The notes beneath the pieces are model-generated. The model was not told the DNA's origin and made no database searches. It saw nothing but the letters and a program-made list of their open reading frames with translations. Below, in pieces: positions 10,639 to 21,723 of a stretch of 64,000 nucleotides of DNA. A program made the position numbers and the translations under genes. This DNA is from Elephas maximus indicus (Eukaryota; Chordata; Mammalia; Proboscidea; Elephantidae). The stretch covers positions 88,654,721-88,718,720 of the forward strand of contig NC_064830.1 in assembly GCF_024166365.1 (NCBI RefSeq). Direction: 5' to 3'. The number at the start of each line of letters is the position of its first letter. Position 1 is the first letter of the stretch.

Positions 10639-13051
10639 GTCGCCCCGCGCCCTCGGGCCGGAGCGCCGTGTAGCAGCCAGGCGGGGCCAAGACGCAGCCC
10701 TGGGCCGCTCCAGGAGCCTGCTCCGGCGGCTCCGGGCGGGAGACCGATCGAGCCGCTGGTTCTGCGGCGGGAGGGGGAGTCGTAGACTAGGTAGGACCGC
10801 GCGGGCCCACCCGTCCAGAGGCCGCGGGCTGCAGCGGGAGGGTGAGCTCGCCATCAAAAGACCTCTTGCCCGGCCTGGCGGGCAGAGTCTTGGCCCAGAG
10901 AAGCCAAGCCCCACAGACCCGAGGATTCGGAGCCCCCCATACACACCAGGAGCAAGGGAGTTTGTGGGCATAGACTCCCGACACCCCCGAACCCTAGGAC
11001 CCTGACTAGTTGCACCTGGCCTTTCTGACCCCCTAAGTAGATCACCCTGCAGACCCACCCCAAGTCCTGCCCTCGTGGCCTCACCCCACCCTGCCCCCTC
11101 CCCACCCTGGGCACAGAAAGGGACTCAAGCGTTGGGCAGAGAGAGAAGGGCGTAGGGTCCCTGGGCCACTGGCTGGGACAGGGCAGCCAGCTGAGGGCAA
11201 AGGGCAGCTCAGCTTGTGCTGCCCCTTTCCTGGGAGGCTGGGGGGGAGAGCCAAGCCCCCTACAAAATGTAGCAAATGTCTGGATGACCACATAAGTGTG
11301 TGTGTGTGTATGTGTGTGTACAGGCACAGGCCCTGAATCTAGTGACAAGTCCACCCCCGCCCCACAGATGACACATGAAGGAGGGCAACTGGCCTTGGGC
11401 CACACAGCCTCTGAGAGGTGGAGCTCTGTAGACCCCTCGCCCATTGTTGAGACCACTCAGTGGAGAGAAAGGCTCCAGGACAGGGGCCTCAGCTGACCCT
11501 GTGCCCCCAGGGCAGGGGAGTGAGTGCAGAGCTGAGGGCAGGCCCAGCTCCCCCAGCTCACTGCACCTTCCCCAGGCCCGGGGCTCTCCCCATCCTCTAA
11601 GCCCTCACTGCCTCCTCCTAGACACAGTGGCCTGGGCTTCTGGGAGGCACAGAGGTGATTTGTGCCAGGAATTTCTCCTGGGGTTCTCGTTGGGGGTCAA
11701 ACATGGCAGCCTCTGAGACTGGGGCTGACCCTGCCCATCCTCACATTTCCAGATTCCTGGTACTGAGTGTGCAAGTGGGCAGGAGCTGCCTCTGTGGCAT
11801 GAGCGGGGGCTGTGGAAACGTGAACAGGGGTGCCTGCGTGGATTGATGTGAGTGCGGCCTGAATGTGCCAAGGGTGCAGGTGTGTGGGTGCACCCCATGT
11901 GTGTGTGAGTACCTGTGCATCCAGACACCTCACTAACCCCTCCCTGCCCCCAGTTTCTCAGCAGGCAGCTGCCAAAAGGGCACCCAGGCCTGCATTTCAC
12001 CACACCCCTCAGGGAATCCAGCAAGGAGGCACCTGCAGGTTGGTTCAGGCCCCTAGGCAATACCCTGCGCCCTCACCGCCCCTCCCTCTGTGGATGGCTG
12101 GGACCCGGCAATAACCTCAACACGGGTGAGGCTGCGCCTTCCCCCTGGCAGTGTCCCACCCACCATCCTGGGCCGTCCCTGCCAGGGTCTCCCCTGGGCT
12201 TCTGGGGCACTTAGAGGGGCTCCTTGATGGGCCGGGCTGGCTAGAGGAGGCACCACCCACCCTCAGGCCTGGAGCCTCAGCTCTCTACTCACCCCTCATT
12301 CTCACCGCGCAAAAGGGCTATAGGTCCCCCTGCCCTTCCCGGGTCCAGTTTACAAACTGTGTGCGGTTGCCCCAGGGCCTGCACCCTCTCTCCTGTAGTG
12401 TGCCCGCCCCTCTCGAGACCCCCCTGCCCAGTGGGCATTGGGGCCCTCCACACACCAGGTAAGTAGCAAACCCCTTCCTGCCACGGGCTAGTTCTCAGAG
12501 AAGGCCCCCCATCACTGCCCCTGGCCCACTTGGAGCCCATAGGGGCCCACTTCTCCCAGCCTCGACTTCTCCTTTTGCCTTAGGCCTCTCAACATCCTGA
12601 TCTCTCCTGCAATAACAGGGACGCGAGATTCCACAGTAGACATCTCTCGCCATGTGCCCTCCTCTCTCTCTGTTAAGATCCTGTTTGGGATCTCTCTCCC
12701 TTGTCGTAGTATCTAGGATGTTAGAGTTGGGAAGGGACCGTAGTTATGTAGCCCAGCCCCCTCACTTTGGAGGCCCAGAGATGGGCAGCGGCCAGCCTGG
12801 CGGCAGAGGCGGGACTGGAAGCTGGACTGCCCTTTGTGGCCAGTCCTCTTCCGCACCGCCTCCTCCTGCTGGTTGGGTTGGGGCCCTTTGCCCCTTAGGA
12901 GACGTGTTGGTCACAGATGTTTACCTCAGTTTATGTCACTGTCGAAGAAAAAATAGCAAAAAATTAATAACCGTAGATATGAAGACTTAAAAAAATTCAC
13001 AAAAAAAAATCTCCCCTCTCGACTCTTCTGTGAAGGTACAGTGTGTATGTC

Positions 13052-13082
<31 letters not shown>

Positions 13083-13550
13083 GTGTGTGTGTGTGTCTTT
13101 GCCCCACCCCAGGCAGGTCGGGTCACCCCCGACCTCTGTCCCTGCCCCTGTGCCCCTCACACTGACCCCTGTCCTTCGGTGCTTCCCAGAGGCCCCTCTG
13201 AGCTGGCCTATGGGGTGTGGGGAGCCCCCGCCCAGATGGGAGGCAGGGTCACAAGTCTAGCTCCCACCAGGCCCCACTGAGCAGAGCCCCAAGGCCACCT
13301 GATGCTCCTGAGCCCATGCTGTGGCCGATGGGACAGTTCTGGTGGCTGGCATCAGCATCCAAACCTGGCTCAGGGCCCAGGGCAGGGTCCTGGGTGAAAT
13401 CCCAGACCCTCATGTCTTGCCACCCTCCCCCCACCCCATGTGTTTGTAAATACTCTGGCATCCTTTGGCCCTGAGAAGGTTTTTAAATGTGTTATTTACT
13501 TCTCTAATCACAACAATTGCTATAAAATAAACGAAAGTTTAGAAAAACGA
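10639..13550 (+). other. SBK1: SBK1 3' untranslated region
   Basis: The stop codon is followed by about 2.9 kb without a supported coding region, ending just after an AATAAA signal. It contains two GT-rich microsatellites (11298-11320 and 13040-13097) and an A-rich stretch at 12945-13010. The extent is inferred from the signal position; no internal splice was detected. Confidence 0.75.
13526..13531 (+). terminator. SBK1: poly(A) signal of SBK1
   Basis: Canonical AATAAA, followed about 20 bases later by a GT-rich element (tgcgtggctgtctt at 13554) of the kind found just past cleavage sites. It is the first AATAAA I noticed on this strand after the stop codon. Confidence 0.8.
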
Positions 13551-13769
13551 CTCTGCGTGGCTGTCTTATCTGGGCTTCGTGGGGGGAGGGGGCGTATGCT
13601 GGATCACTCTGGAACTTGACACACGTTCTAAGGAGATCTGCAGAGGCTGAGGACAGCTACTCCAGGCCTCCTAGATCTCTCAGGCCTAGAGAGGCCAGGG
13701 TTCTGGGGGGAAGGGCGGGGAATTGGCCTGGAGCCCTCTAGACTGGGTGGGAAACGAGCCCACCAGGCC

Positions 13770-13905
13770 AGTATTTCCAGAGCACCCTCTGTGTGACAGC
13801 CTCCCTGCCACAGGCTGGGGATACAGCAGTGAGCAAACAGATGGGACCCCTACAAACAGCTTGTGACCTAATGGTGGGGACAGACATCCAAACCTAAGGC
13901 TGGGC
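13770..13905 (+). repeat. LINE L2 fragment
   Basis: 'ggctggggatacagcagtgagcaaacagat' and 'gcttgtgacctaatggtgggg' are L2-like, just past the SBK1 poly(A) site. Confidence 0.65.
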
Positions 13906-14159
13906 ACTGGGAAAGTATACAACTGAGAAGCTCATGGAGTTTGGAGGGGTCAGGGAAGGCTCCCTGAAGGAGACCTGGAGGATTCGTCCTCTGGGCATCA
14001 GGGAGGGAAGAAGCTGTAGTGCAGTGGGTGCAGACTCAGAGGCAGAAGCCAAAGGGGAAGTGCTAGAGCAGGAAGGCGTGGTGCGGGATGCAGGAAGTCT
14101 CATGAGTCAACAGTCATTCAGCCAATAAATATTTACCTACTGGGTGCCAACAGAACAAC

Positions 14160-14672
14160 TGGCTGTCCCTTCAAATGCAGGTGTATCCAGAATCTGGCCA
14201 CTGCTTACCACCTGCATCGCACCTCCCAGATCCAATCATCCCTAGACTATTGCAGTAGCCTCCTCCTTGGCTCCTAGCTCCCCTCCTGACGCTCTTCAGC
14301 CTATTCTCAGTCCAGCAGACAGAATGATTCCTCAGTAGATGAGATCCATCGCTCACTCTGTTCAAAAACTCCTTATTCCACCCAAAATCAAAGCTCAAGT
14401 CCTCACAAGGGCCTCCATGGTCCTTCCGGCCTCATCCCCTATTGTCTCCTCGTGTGTACTGCCAGCCACATTGGCCTCTTGCTGCTCCCAGGACACACCA
14501 CGCATGCTTGCACTGCCAGGCGTGGACACTTGCCTTGGAACTCTTCCAGATCTTTCCCTTCAGGTCTCTGCTCAAGGGTCAAGGGACCAGAGAAAACGTG
14601 TGAGTACCTTGCGTGGAGTAGAGGTTCCCCAAGCTCTTCTCCCTTCCTTTGCCTCCTTATACGCTGAGCACT
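14160..14672 (+). repeat. LINE L2, 3' portion
   Basis: Matches the L2 pattern: 'agcctcctccttggctcc', 'caaagctcaagtcctcac', 'ccacattggcctcttgctg', 'aggtctctgctcaa'. Open frames in this interval are remnants of the L2 reading frame, not host genes. Confidence 0.7.
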
Positions 14673-14684
14673 CGCACCACTTGC

Positions 14685-14840
14685 CAAGCATTGCCGTCAA
14701 GTCGATTCTGACTCATAGCGACCCTATAGGACAAAGTAGAACTGCCCCATAGAGTTTTCAAGGAGAGTCTGGTGGATTCGAACTGCTGACCTCTTGGTTA
14801 GCAGCTGTAGCACTTAACCATTACGCCACCAGGGTTTCCC
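14685..14840 (-). repeat. AfroSINE inserted at an L2 end
   Basis: Short-subtype SINE flanked by 12 bp direct repeats cgcaccacttgc (14673-14684) and cgcaccatttgc (14840-14851), differing at one position. Confidence 0.92.
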
Positions 14841-15228
14841 GCACCATTTGCAGTAGCATATATGTTTGTTCTCTCTCTCCCCTCACTAGGATGTAGGTTC
14901 CATGCTGCAGGCAGTTTCTGTCAAACTGCCCCCCTCACCGCAAGCCTGGCACAGGGCCTGGCACAAGATAGGCCCTCCATAACTCTTTGTCGAATTGGTG
15001 AATGAAAGTTCAATACTATCTGAGGGGCAATAAAGCAATAAACCAGACAAACAATCCCTACCCCATGAAGCTTACTTTCCAAAGAGGAAAAGACATTAAA
15101 TAGGTTACATAATTGCCTATGAAATAGGAGTGAGGAGGGCAGAGGGAAAAGGAGAGATGAGGAAAACAAAAAATATCCTGACCAGATCAAAGGGAAAAGG
15201 ACTCCTACCCAAGAATTTGATCTGGGGC

Positions 15229-15395
15229 ATGTTGGTGGTGGTGGTGGTGGTGTCGAGTCAGTTTCAGCTCCTAGCAACCCTACAGGACAGAGTAGAACTG
15301 CCCCATAGGGTTTCCAAGGAGCGGCTGGTGGATTCGAACTGCCGACCTTTTGATTAGCAGCCTTAGGTTTTAACCTCTGTGCCGCAGGGCACCTA
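15229..15395 (-). repeat. AfroSINE with (GGT)n-expanded tail
   Basis: The 3' tail is replaced by a run of GGT units at 15229-15252. The remainder ('tagaactgccccatagggtt', 'attcgaactgccgacctttt') is standard. Confidence 0.88.
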
Positions 15396-16615
15396 ACCTA
15401 TATTAAGTATGTTTTTAACCTCACCATTTCAAAACTTCTGCCACCCCACTGCAACAATAAGGGTGGATACCTGGGACAACATTCCTTTTACTTTACAACG
15501 GATTGTTAAAGAGCAGTGGGGAAATCTACAGATGTACCCAGAACTATCCGGTTCCCTGGCTTCCTGTAGGAACATCACCTCTTCATAACTACCAACATGT
15601 CGGAGAATTCCAGGACTCTCCACTAGGGGGCGGTGGCTTTCTCCTGCTCTGCCACTCCACCACCACCGTATCTCAAGGTCCTGCAGTCTCGGGCATCCTC
15701 CAAGATCGTACCACACCAAGGTAGCTAGACCAAAAGGAGTTCTAGCCTCACCACACACTGCACAGACACCAGACCAAGGCCTGGAACCCCTTAGGTCCTT
15801 GAATTTAGCCTGGGCCACCTCCTCTTGCTCATAGCGAGTGCTCTTCTGGAGGGCCCTTGGTGTCTGTCCTTTTCTGCTTGTAGTCTTCTGTCTGGACCAA
15901 CTTTGTTCATGAAAAAGGTTCTAATAACATTGAGCTTCAGGAGGGAAGGGGATTGTATCCTTGCTTCCTTTTGTCCCAGGATGCTTCTTATCTTTACGCA
16001 AATTTTCCCAACTCCAGGGACAGCTAAGCGTGCCAAGGCAAGGGGTACTGGAAGGGGCAGCCTCAAAGTTTCCATTGTACCCTTCATACCAGTAAATAGA
16101 TGCCTGATTGATCATCACTGATGTAGAGAATTCCCAAATAGCAACTCTCTCAAAAATGTAAAGACACACCCACTGCTCTAGGGCCTGCTTTGGGGAGGAA
16201 ATGTGGGTGTAAAAAAAGTAATTTAGAAAAGTAATTTACTGGCAACCGAAGGGAGGATAATGCTCGTCGCCCAGCCTTTGGTTAATGGACCTTTGGGGCA
16301 ATGAAGGAATTCAGGGGTTTCCATTTGAGGGCATAGAAGGACAGAATGAAGATAGTGGCTCCAGAGGCCAAGAGCATACAGGGACAGCTGAGACCAATGT
16401 GGGAGACAGTGAGCCCTGACTTGGGAATCCTCAGAGAGATCATAGTGGGGGCTTGATTTTCCTTACTACATGGCTCAAGTCATTCCATTTAGATATCAAA
16501 GGAAAATGGTAGAAGGTAGAAGATTTGATTTCATATTCAATTACAATTGTGAGAGGACCACAGCATGCTAAGAAAAATATAAGACCTGGTGGACTTCTGA
16601 GCACTTAGTATGTTT
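15396..16615. other. Intergenic sequence with no recognised element
   Basis: About 1.2 kb of moderate GC with no repeat I can name and no coding signature in its frames. The longest frame (15429-15818, minus strand) has no recognisable domain. Confidence 0.4.
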
Positions 16616-16945
16616 CTTTCTTTCTTTTTTTTTAATTGTACTTTAGATGAAGGTTTACAGAACAAACTAGTTTCTCATTACACATATTGTTGTATGACAT
16701 TGGTTACCAACCCCATGACACGTCAACACTCTCCCGTCTCAACCTTGGGTCCCCTATTACCAGCTTTCTTGTCCCCTCTTTGCCTTCTAGTCCTTGCCCC
16801 TGGCCTGGTGTGCCTCTTTAGTCTTGTTTCGTTTTATGGGCCTGTCCAACCTTTGGCTGAAGGGTGAGCCTCAGGAGTGACTTCATTACTGAGCTGAAAA
16901 GGTGTCCAGGGGCCATACTTTCAGGGTTTCTACAGTCTTAGTAGG
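16616..16945 (-). repeat. Afrotherian L1-type LINE, 3' end (antisense)
   Basis: Begins with a T-run and continues 'ttgtactttagatgaaggtt', 'gtatgacattggttacca', 'gggtgagcctcaggagtgac'. This is an L1 tail type common in elephant DNA and distinct from the one at 2365. Confidence 0.7.
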
Positions 16946-16997
16946 TTTCAAGCACTATGCTGAGCACCTTACATGCATTTACTCATTTAGTCTTTCC

Positions 16998-17188
16998 AAA
17001 AAACCAAACCCATTATCATGGAGTTGATTTCAACTCATAGCAACCCTATAAGACAGGGTAGAACTGCTCTATAGGGTTTCCAAGGCTGTAATCTTTACAG
17101 AAGCAGATTAACATCTCTCTCCCGTGGAGCGGCTGGTGGGTTCCAACCACTGACCTTTCAATAGGCAACACTAACCACTGCACCACCA
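16998..17188 (-). repeat. AfroSINE (outer member of the 17-19 kb nest)
   Basis: Complete antisense SINE of the long-body subtype. Its left flank ctcatttagtctttcc (16982-16997) recurs, slightly changed, at 18733 and 18896, so three neighbouring insertions used or duplicated the same target. Confidence 0.88.
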
Positions 17189-17268
17189 AAAAAAAAAAAA
17201 AACCTATTGCGGTTGAGTGGATTCTGACCCATAGTGACTCCATAGGACAGAGTAGAACTGCCCCATAA

Positions 17269-18642
17269 AAAATAGGGCAGTAAAATTTTGCTGAAGATCA
17301 TTCAAAAACAGCTGTAGCAGTATATCAACAGGAAACTGCCAGAAATTCAGGCTGGATTCAGAAGAGGGCATGGAATGAGGGATATCATTGCTGATGTCAG
17401 ATGGATTCTGGCTGAAAGTGGAGAACACCAGAAAGTTGTTTACCTGTGTTTTATTGACTATGCAAAAGCATTCAGTTGTGTGGGTCATAACAAATTATGG
17501 ATAACGTTGCAGAGAATGGGAATTCCAGAACACTTAATTGTGCTCATGAGGAACCTGTACATAGATCAAGAGGTAATCATTCAAACAGAACAAGGGCATA
17601 AATGCATGGTTTAAACTCAGGAACCGTGTACATCGGGGTCATATCCTTTCACCATATTTATTCAGTCTGTGTGCTGAGCAAATCATCTGAAAAGATGGAC
17701 TATATGGAGAAGAAAGCAGCATCAAGACTGGAGGGAGACTCATTAACAACCTGCGTTATGCAGATGACACAACCTTGCTTGCTGAAAGCAAAGAGGACTT
17801 GAAGCACTTACTAATGAAGATCAAAGACCATAGCCTTCAGTATGGATTATACCTCAGCATAAAGAAAACAAAAGTCCTCACAACTGGACCAATAAGTAAC
17901 ATTATGATAAATGGAGAAAAATTTGAAGTTGTCAAGGATTTCATTTTACCTGGATCCACAATCAACACCCACGGAGGCCAGCAGTGAAGAAATCAAACAA
18001 CGAGCCACTAGGAGTACATAAAAAAAGTACATAGCAAGGTGTATATAAGTTTTTGTATGAGAGACTGACTTGATTTGTAAACTTTCACTTAAAGTACAAT
18101 AAACACACACACATACACACAAAAAGAAAAGAAATCAAACAACGCATTGCATTGAGCAAATTTGCTGTAAAAGATCTCTTTAAAGTGTTAAAAAGCAAAG
18201 ATGTCACTCTAAGGACTAAAGTGCGCCTGACCCAGGCCTGACTCACACGAATGCGAAAGCTGGACAATGAATAAGGAAGGCCAAAGAAGAACTGACGCCT
18301 TTGAATTGTGGTGCTGGCGAAGAATATTGAATATACCATGGACTGCCAAAAGAATAAATAGATCTGTCTTGGAAGAAGTACAACCAGAATGTTCCCTAGA
18401 AGCAAGGATGGCAAGACTACATCTCACATACTTTGGACATGTTATCAGGGGGGATCAGTCCCTGGAGAAGGGCATCATGCTTGGTAAAGTAGAGGGTCAG
18501 CAAAAAAGAGGAAGACCCTCAATGAGATGGACTGACAGAGTGGCTACAAAAATGGGCTCAATCATAGCAACGATTGTGAGGATGACACAGGACCAGGCAG
18601 TGCTTTGTTGTTTTACATACAGTCACTATAAGTCAGCACCTA
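17269..18642 (+). repeat. RTE/BovB-type LINE, 5'-truncated, with reverse-transcriptase region
   Basis: Encodes recognisable RTE reverse-transcriptase pieces: 'VYLCFIDYAKAF' in one frame (motif A aspartate, within 17375-17614), then 'LRYADDTTLLAES' in another (17751-17790, catalytic YADD), and the downstream 'RRTDAFELWCWRRILNIPWT' (from about 18285). The frames do not connect, so it is a dead copy. It carries an L1 tail insertion at 18003-18130 and ends near 'gcacctaaca', the RTE 3' end. Confidence 0.9.
18003..18130 (+). repeat. L1 3' tail inserted in the RTE
   Basis: A 128 bp 5'-truncated L1 end ('gtatataagtttttgtatg', 'gtaaactttcacttaaag', CA-rich tail). It is flanked by perfect 16 bp target duplications aagaaatcaaacaacg at 17987-18002 and 18129-18144. 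Innermost layer of the nest. Confidence 0.93.
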
Positions 18643-18749
18643 ACATAGGGTTTCCAAGGAGGAGCTGGTGGGTTTGAACTGCTGACCTTTTTGACCACGA
18701 CTGAACTCTTAATCATTGCACCACCAGGACTCCTCATTTAGTCCTTACC

Positions 18750-18895
18750 AAAAAAAAAAAAAACAAACAACTCATAGCAACCATATAGGACAGAGTAGAA
18801 CTGCCCATAGAGTTTCCAAAGAGCAGCTGGTGCATTTGAACTGCCAACCTTTTGGTTAGCAGCCAAGTTCTTAACCACTACGCCACCAGGGCTCC
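18750..18895 (-). repeat. AfroSINE with shared target duplication
   Basis: Flanked by catttagtccttac at 18735-18748 and 18896-18909. The left copy is also the right flank of the nested block, so this SINE lies immediately next to the first insertion's duplication. Confidence 0.88.
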
Positions 18896-18921
18896 CATTT
18901 AGTCCTTACTACCTGTTATTC

Positions 18922-19127
18922 TAGGTCCCTGGATGGTGCAAATGGTTTGCACTCAGCTACTAACCAAAAGGTTGGCAGTTCGAATCCACTCAGCCACAGA
19001 AGAAAGGCCTGGCTATCTACTTTCATAACATTACAGCCATTGAAAATCCTATGGAGCACAGTTCTACTCTGACACACCTGGGGTCATCAGGAGTAAGAAT
19101 GGACTCACTGGCAATAGGTTTTCATTT
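18922..19127 (+). repeat. AfroSINE, sense, divergent subtype
   Basis: tRNA-like head 'ggtttgcactcagctactaacc' and 'ggcagttcgaatccac', then a longer body ('cttt cataacattacagcc'), ending 'ggactcactggcaatagg'. It is less similar to the other copies than they are to one another. Confidence 0.82.
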
Positions 19128-19850
19128 ATTTTAGGGTTTTTCTTTTTTTTTTTACTTCAGCTATTTTTGTTGTTCATCATCTACTCTCCCTTCTTTGAGT
19201 GACAGCACCCCTAGTTTCCTTTGGGGAACCAGCCCTTCCATGCTCTCGTTCCATGTGGTTCAGGTGGGACTGACACCACTCCCTTGCTCCATGGGCTGGC
19301 CACATGACCGAGGTCTATCCAACCAGCCTATCCCATCCCCTGAGCCACAGCGATTGCTTCAGGGATGGACACACAACCCAAGTTAGGCAGTTCCTGGCCT
19401 TTTTCTAGACCTATTAGGAAAACAGTGATCTGTTTTCATCGGCATTGCTGAGCTTGTGGGATGTGAGCCTGGACCTGCCGGTGGCCATCTTTGCCGCGAA
19501 TGGGGAGTTTCTGACCAAGCATGAAGCCTACACAGAGTAAATGAAGTACAGCCGCGAGATGGATTCTATGACGTTATCTGAGTACCAGGAACCATGTCTG
19601 AAATTAGATCTAAATGGGTTTTTCACTTCTGTGAGCCAATATATTCTCACAACCCCATTTAAGTTTGATGTCTGTAGCTTGCAATTAAAGGACTTTTGAA
19701 TGTTACCCAAGAAACCTAATCTGTAAGGTCACTGAAGCCACCAGTATCTATGGGATCCTGCTGAGTAACAGTTTCCAATCACTACGAGAAACATTGATCA
19801 ATACAAGCCACTAAGTGACTAGATGCCTACTAAGACTGAGCCTACTGGTG
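19128..19850. repeat. Ancient interspersed repeat, class uncertain
   Basis: From about 19190 the order 'gggctggccacatgaccga', 'gagcctggacctgccggtgg', 'tgagccaatatattc' resembles an old mammalian repeat. Similar, weaker order is seen at 48840-49130 and 63370-63660. I cannot assign a family name. Confidence 0.4.
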
Positions 19851-19854
19851 TATT

Positions 19855-20282
19855 TATCAGGACTCCTTTGGTTCCAAATTACAGGAAACCCAACCTAAAC
19901 TGTCTTATTTGAAAAAGAAACGTCCAGGAATAGGACCTACTTCATGTGCAGCTAAACGCAGGGGCTTAGGCTTCAACCCCAGGATGGGTTTCTCTGCATC
20001 ACTAAGGTCTGCCTCCTCTGGGTAGAGTTCTTCCTGGGGCTTCCTCTCTCCTCTAGGTGTCAGGACAGTCGCCAGCAGCCCCAACCTTACTCCTCTCAGA
20101 GTCACGCCCAGTAGGAGAGTCCCTTGCCCAGCAGTCCCATCCCAGAGCCTTTGCATTGTGTTTAGTTGGTGCTGCTCGGGTCCTGTATCTATCACTGATC
20201 CAATCACCACGGCCGAGGCAATGCAATTCTCTGAATGGCTGAGACCTACACCGCACACTCCACCCCTGAGCTCCGAGTGGTT
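19855..20282. repeat. Ancient repeat of the 'tatcaggactcctttgg' type
   Basis: Begins 'tatttatcaggactcctttggttcc'. Related starts occur at 48180, 50340 and 53428 ('aatcaggactactttggttg', 'gtgacagaaa'). An old family with several diverged copies in this window; class not assigned. Confidence 0.4.
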
Positions 20283-20735
20283 GTTGTCAGTTGCCACCAG
20301 TCAGCTCACGTTGCCACCAGTCAGCTCACGTTGCCACCAGTCAGCTCACAGCAACCTCCTGTATAACAGAAAAAAACGTGGCTCGGTCCTGTGCCAGCCT
20401 CACAACTGTCCATACGTCTGAGTCCGTTGTTGCAGCTATTGGGTCAATCCGTCTCACTGAGGGTTTCCCTCTTTTTCACTGACCTTCTGCTTTACCAAAC
20501 ATGATGTCCTTTTGTAACAATTGGTCTTTCCAATCGCTAAGCAAGATGAAATCTTGCCTTCCTCATTTCTAAGGAGCATCCTGGCTGTGCTTCCCCCAGC
20601 ACTGATTTGTTTGTTCTTCTGGTAGTCCGCGGTATACTCCGTATTCTTCACCAACACCACAATTCCAGTGCATCAGTTCTTCTTCCGTCTTCCTTTTTAT
20701 TGTCCAGCTTTCCCATGCATATGAGAAGTTTGGAC
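20283..20735 (-). repeat. RTE/BovB-type LINE 3' end with triplicated 20 bp tail
   Basis: On the minus strand it reads 'RRTDALELWCW'-type RTE sequence and ends in three exact tandem copies of a 20 bp unit (20290-20349), then 'tgacaacaacca'. The left boundary of the large inverted repeat (20432) falls inside this element, so this side keeps the LINE's true 3' end and the right arm does not. Confidence 0.85.
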
Positions 20736-21531
20736 ATACCGTGGTTTGAGTCAGAGGCAGCTGGGAGTGAAGTCTCACCCAAATTCGACTGTGAGAGGGT
20801 GTTTTTAGTGGAAAAATCAGGCAAGGGTTACCAGAAGGATATGGTGAACGTCTCATTTGATCCAACTCTTCACCCTTCCCTGTACCCATGCCCTTTGTCA
20901 TGTAACTTTGCAGTGCCCTCCCACCATGTGCAAGGTGACTTGTTCCTTCTCTTGAATCTGGGGTCAAACATGTGACTTGCTTTGGTCAATGGGATGTTAG
21001 CAGATGAGATTCAATCAAAGGCTCGAAATGGGGCTTGTGCCTTCATGCTCACTGCCTCGTACTTTCTACCATTGCCATGAGACCCGTGTCTGGGCTAGGT
21101 CGTTGGAACAGAGCTGAATTAACACAGCCATCCTCTTGAGGCCAGCCTAGATCAGTGGACCAGCTAGCTGATCCCCACACATGCAAATAAGCCCAGCCAC
21201 AATCAGCAGAGCATCCTAGCCAGCCCCCAGATGACTTCACTCACTTGAGGAATAAGCACTTATTGTTGCATGCCACTGTGAATTTGTGGCTGTTTGTTAC
21301 ACAACAACAGAAAAAAAGACGTCTTGGACTTTGTAAAATTGTCCTGAGCTTTTGTGTTTGAGTTTATTCTCCCTTCAGTTTCTTATCTATCAGATGTTTC
21401 CTTGATGCCCCCCCACCTACATTGCCATCACTAAGGTAGGTGCTGATGTCACTTATATTCAGCTAAGGGGCTGCAAGACACATCTCAGGAACCTGTAAGT
21501 GCCTTAGCTTCGGAGGATCTCGCCACTAACT

Positions 21532-21581
21532 CTTCATACAGGAGCCCTGAGACTAAGATGTCTCAGGGCTTCTGTATGAAG
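21532..21581. repeat. 50 bp hairpin in the left arm
   Basis: Two 22-base stems (21532-21553 and 21560-21581) pair with a single G/T mismatch around a 6-base loop 'taagat'. The right arm has only the first stem (25840-25860), so one side gained or lost about 28 bases. Confidence 0.88.
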
Positions 21582-21723
21582 GTATCATAAAAATTTCTTT
21601 TAGGACTAAGGGCAGAGGTAGGGGAGAGAAATTTTACTTCTATAAAGTAACAGGTTTGTTTCTTCTTCAGGGACAGGGAGAATAACTGCCTTTGTATTTT
21701 TCCATGTTTTCCTTTATCCCTTA

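Larger units (their letters stand above)
17189..18732 (-). repeat. AfroSINE split by an RTE LINE
   Basis: The SINE's left part (17189-17268) stops at 'gaactgccccata'. Its right part (18643-18732) resumes 'tagggtttccaaggag', exactly as in an uninterrupted copy. Everything between is a later RTE insertion. Confidence 0.85.

Noticed and set aside
9390-11058. Long antisense and out-of-frame open frames over SBK1 exon 3
   Set aside because: Shadows of a very GC-rich coding exon with few stop codons; the + strand kinase frame explains the conserved motifs.
20290-20349. Three 20 bp direct repeats resembling a CRISPR array
   Set aside because: There are no spacers between the units, the setting is mammalian, and the repeat is the tail of an RTE element.
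21049-21240. Identical 63-residue open frames at 21049-21240 (-) and 26148-26339 (+), and a similar identical pair at 21828-22112 and 24781-25065
   Set aside because: They look like a duplicated small gene, but they lie in matching places of the two inverted-repeat arms, inside an old unclassified repeat and a fossil LTR. The identity comes from the duplication, not from protein constraint.
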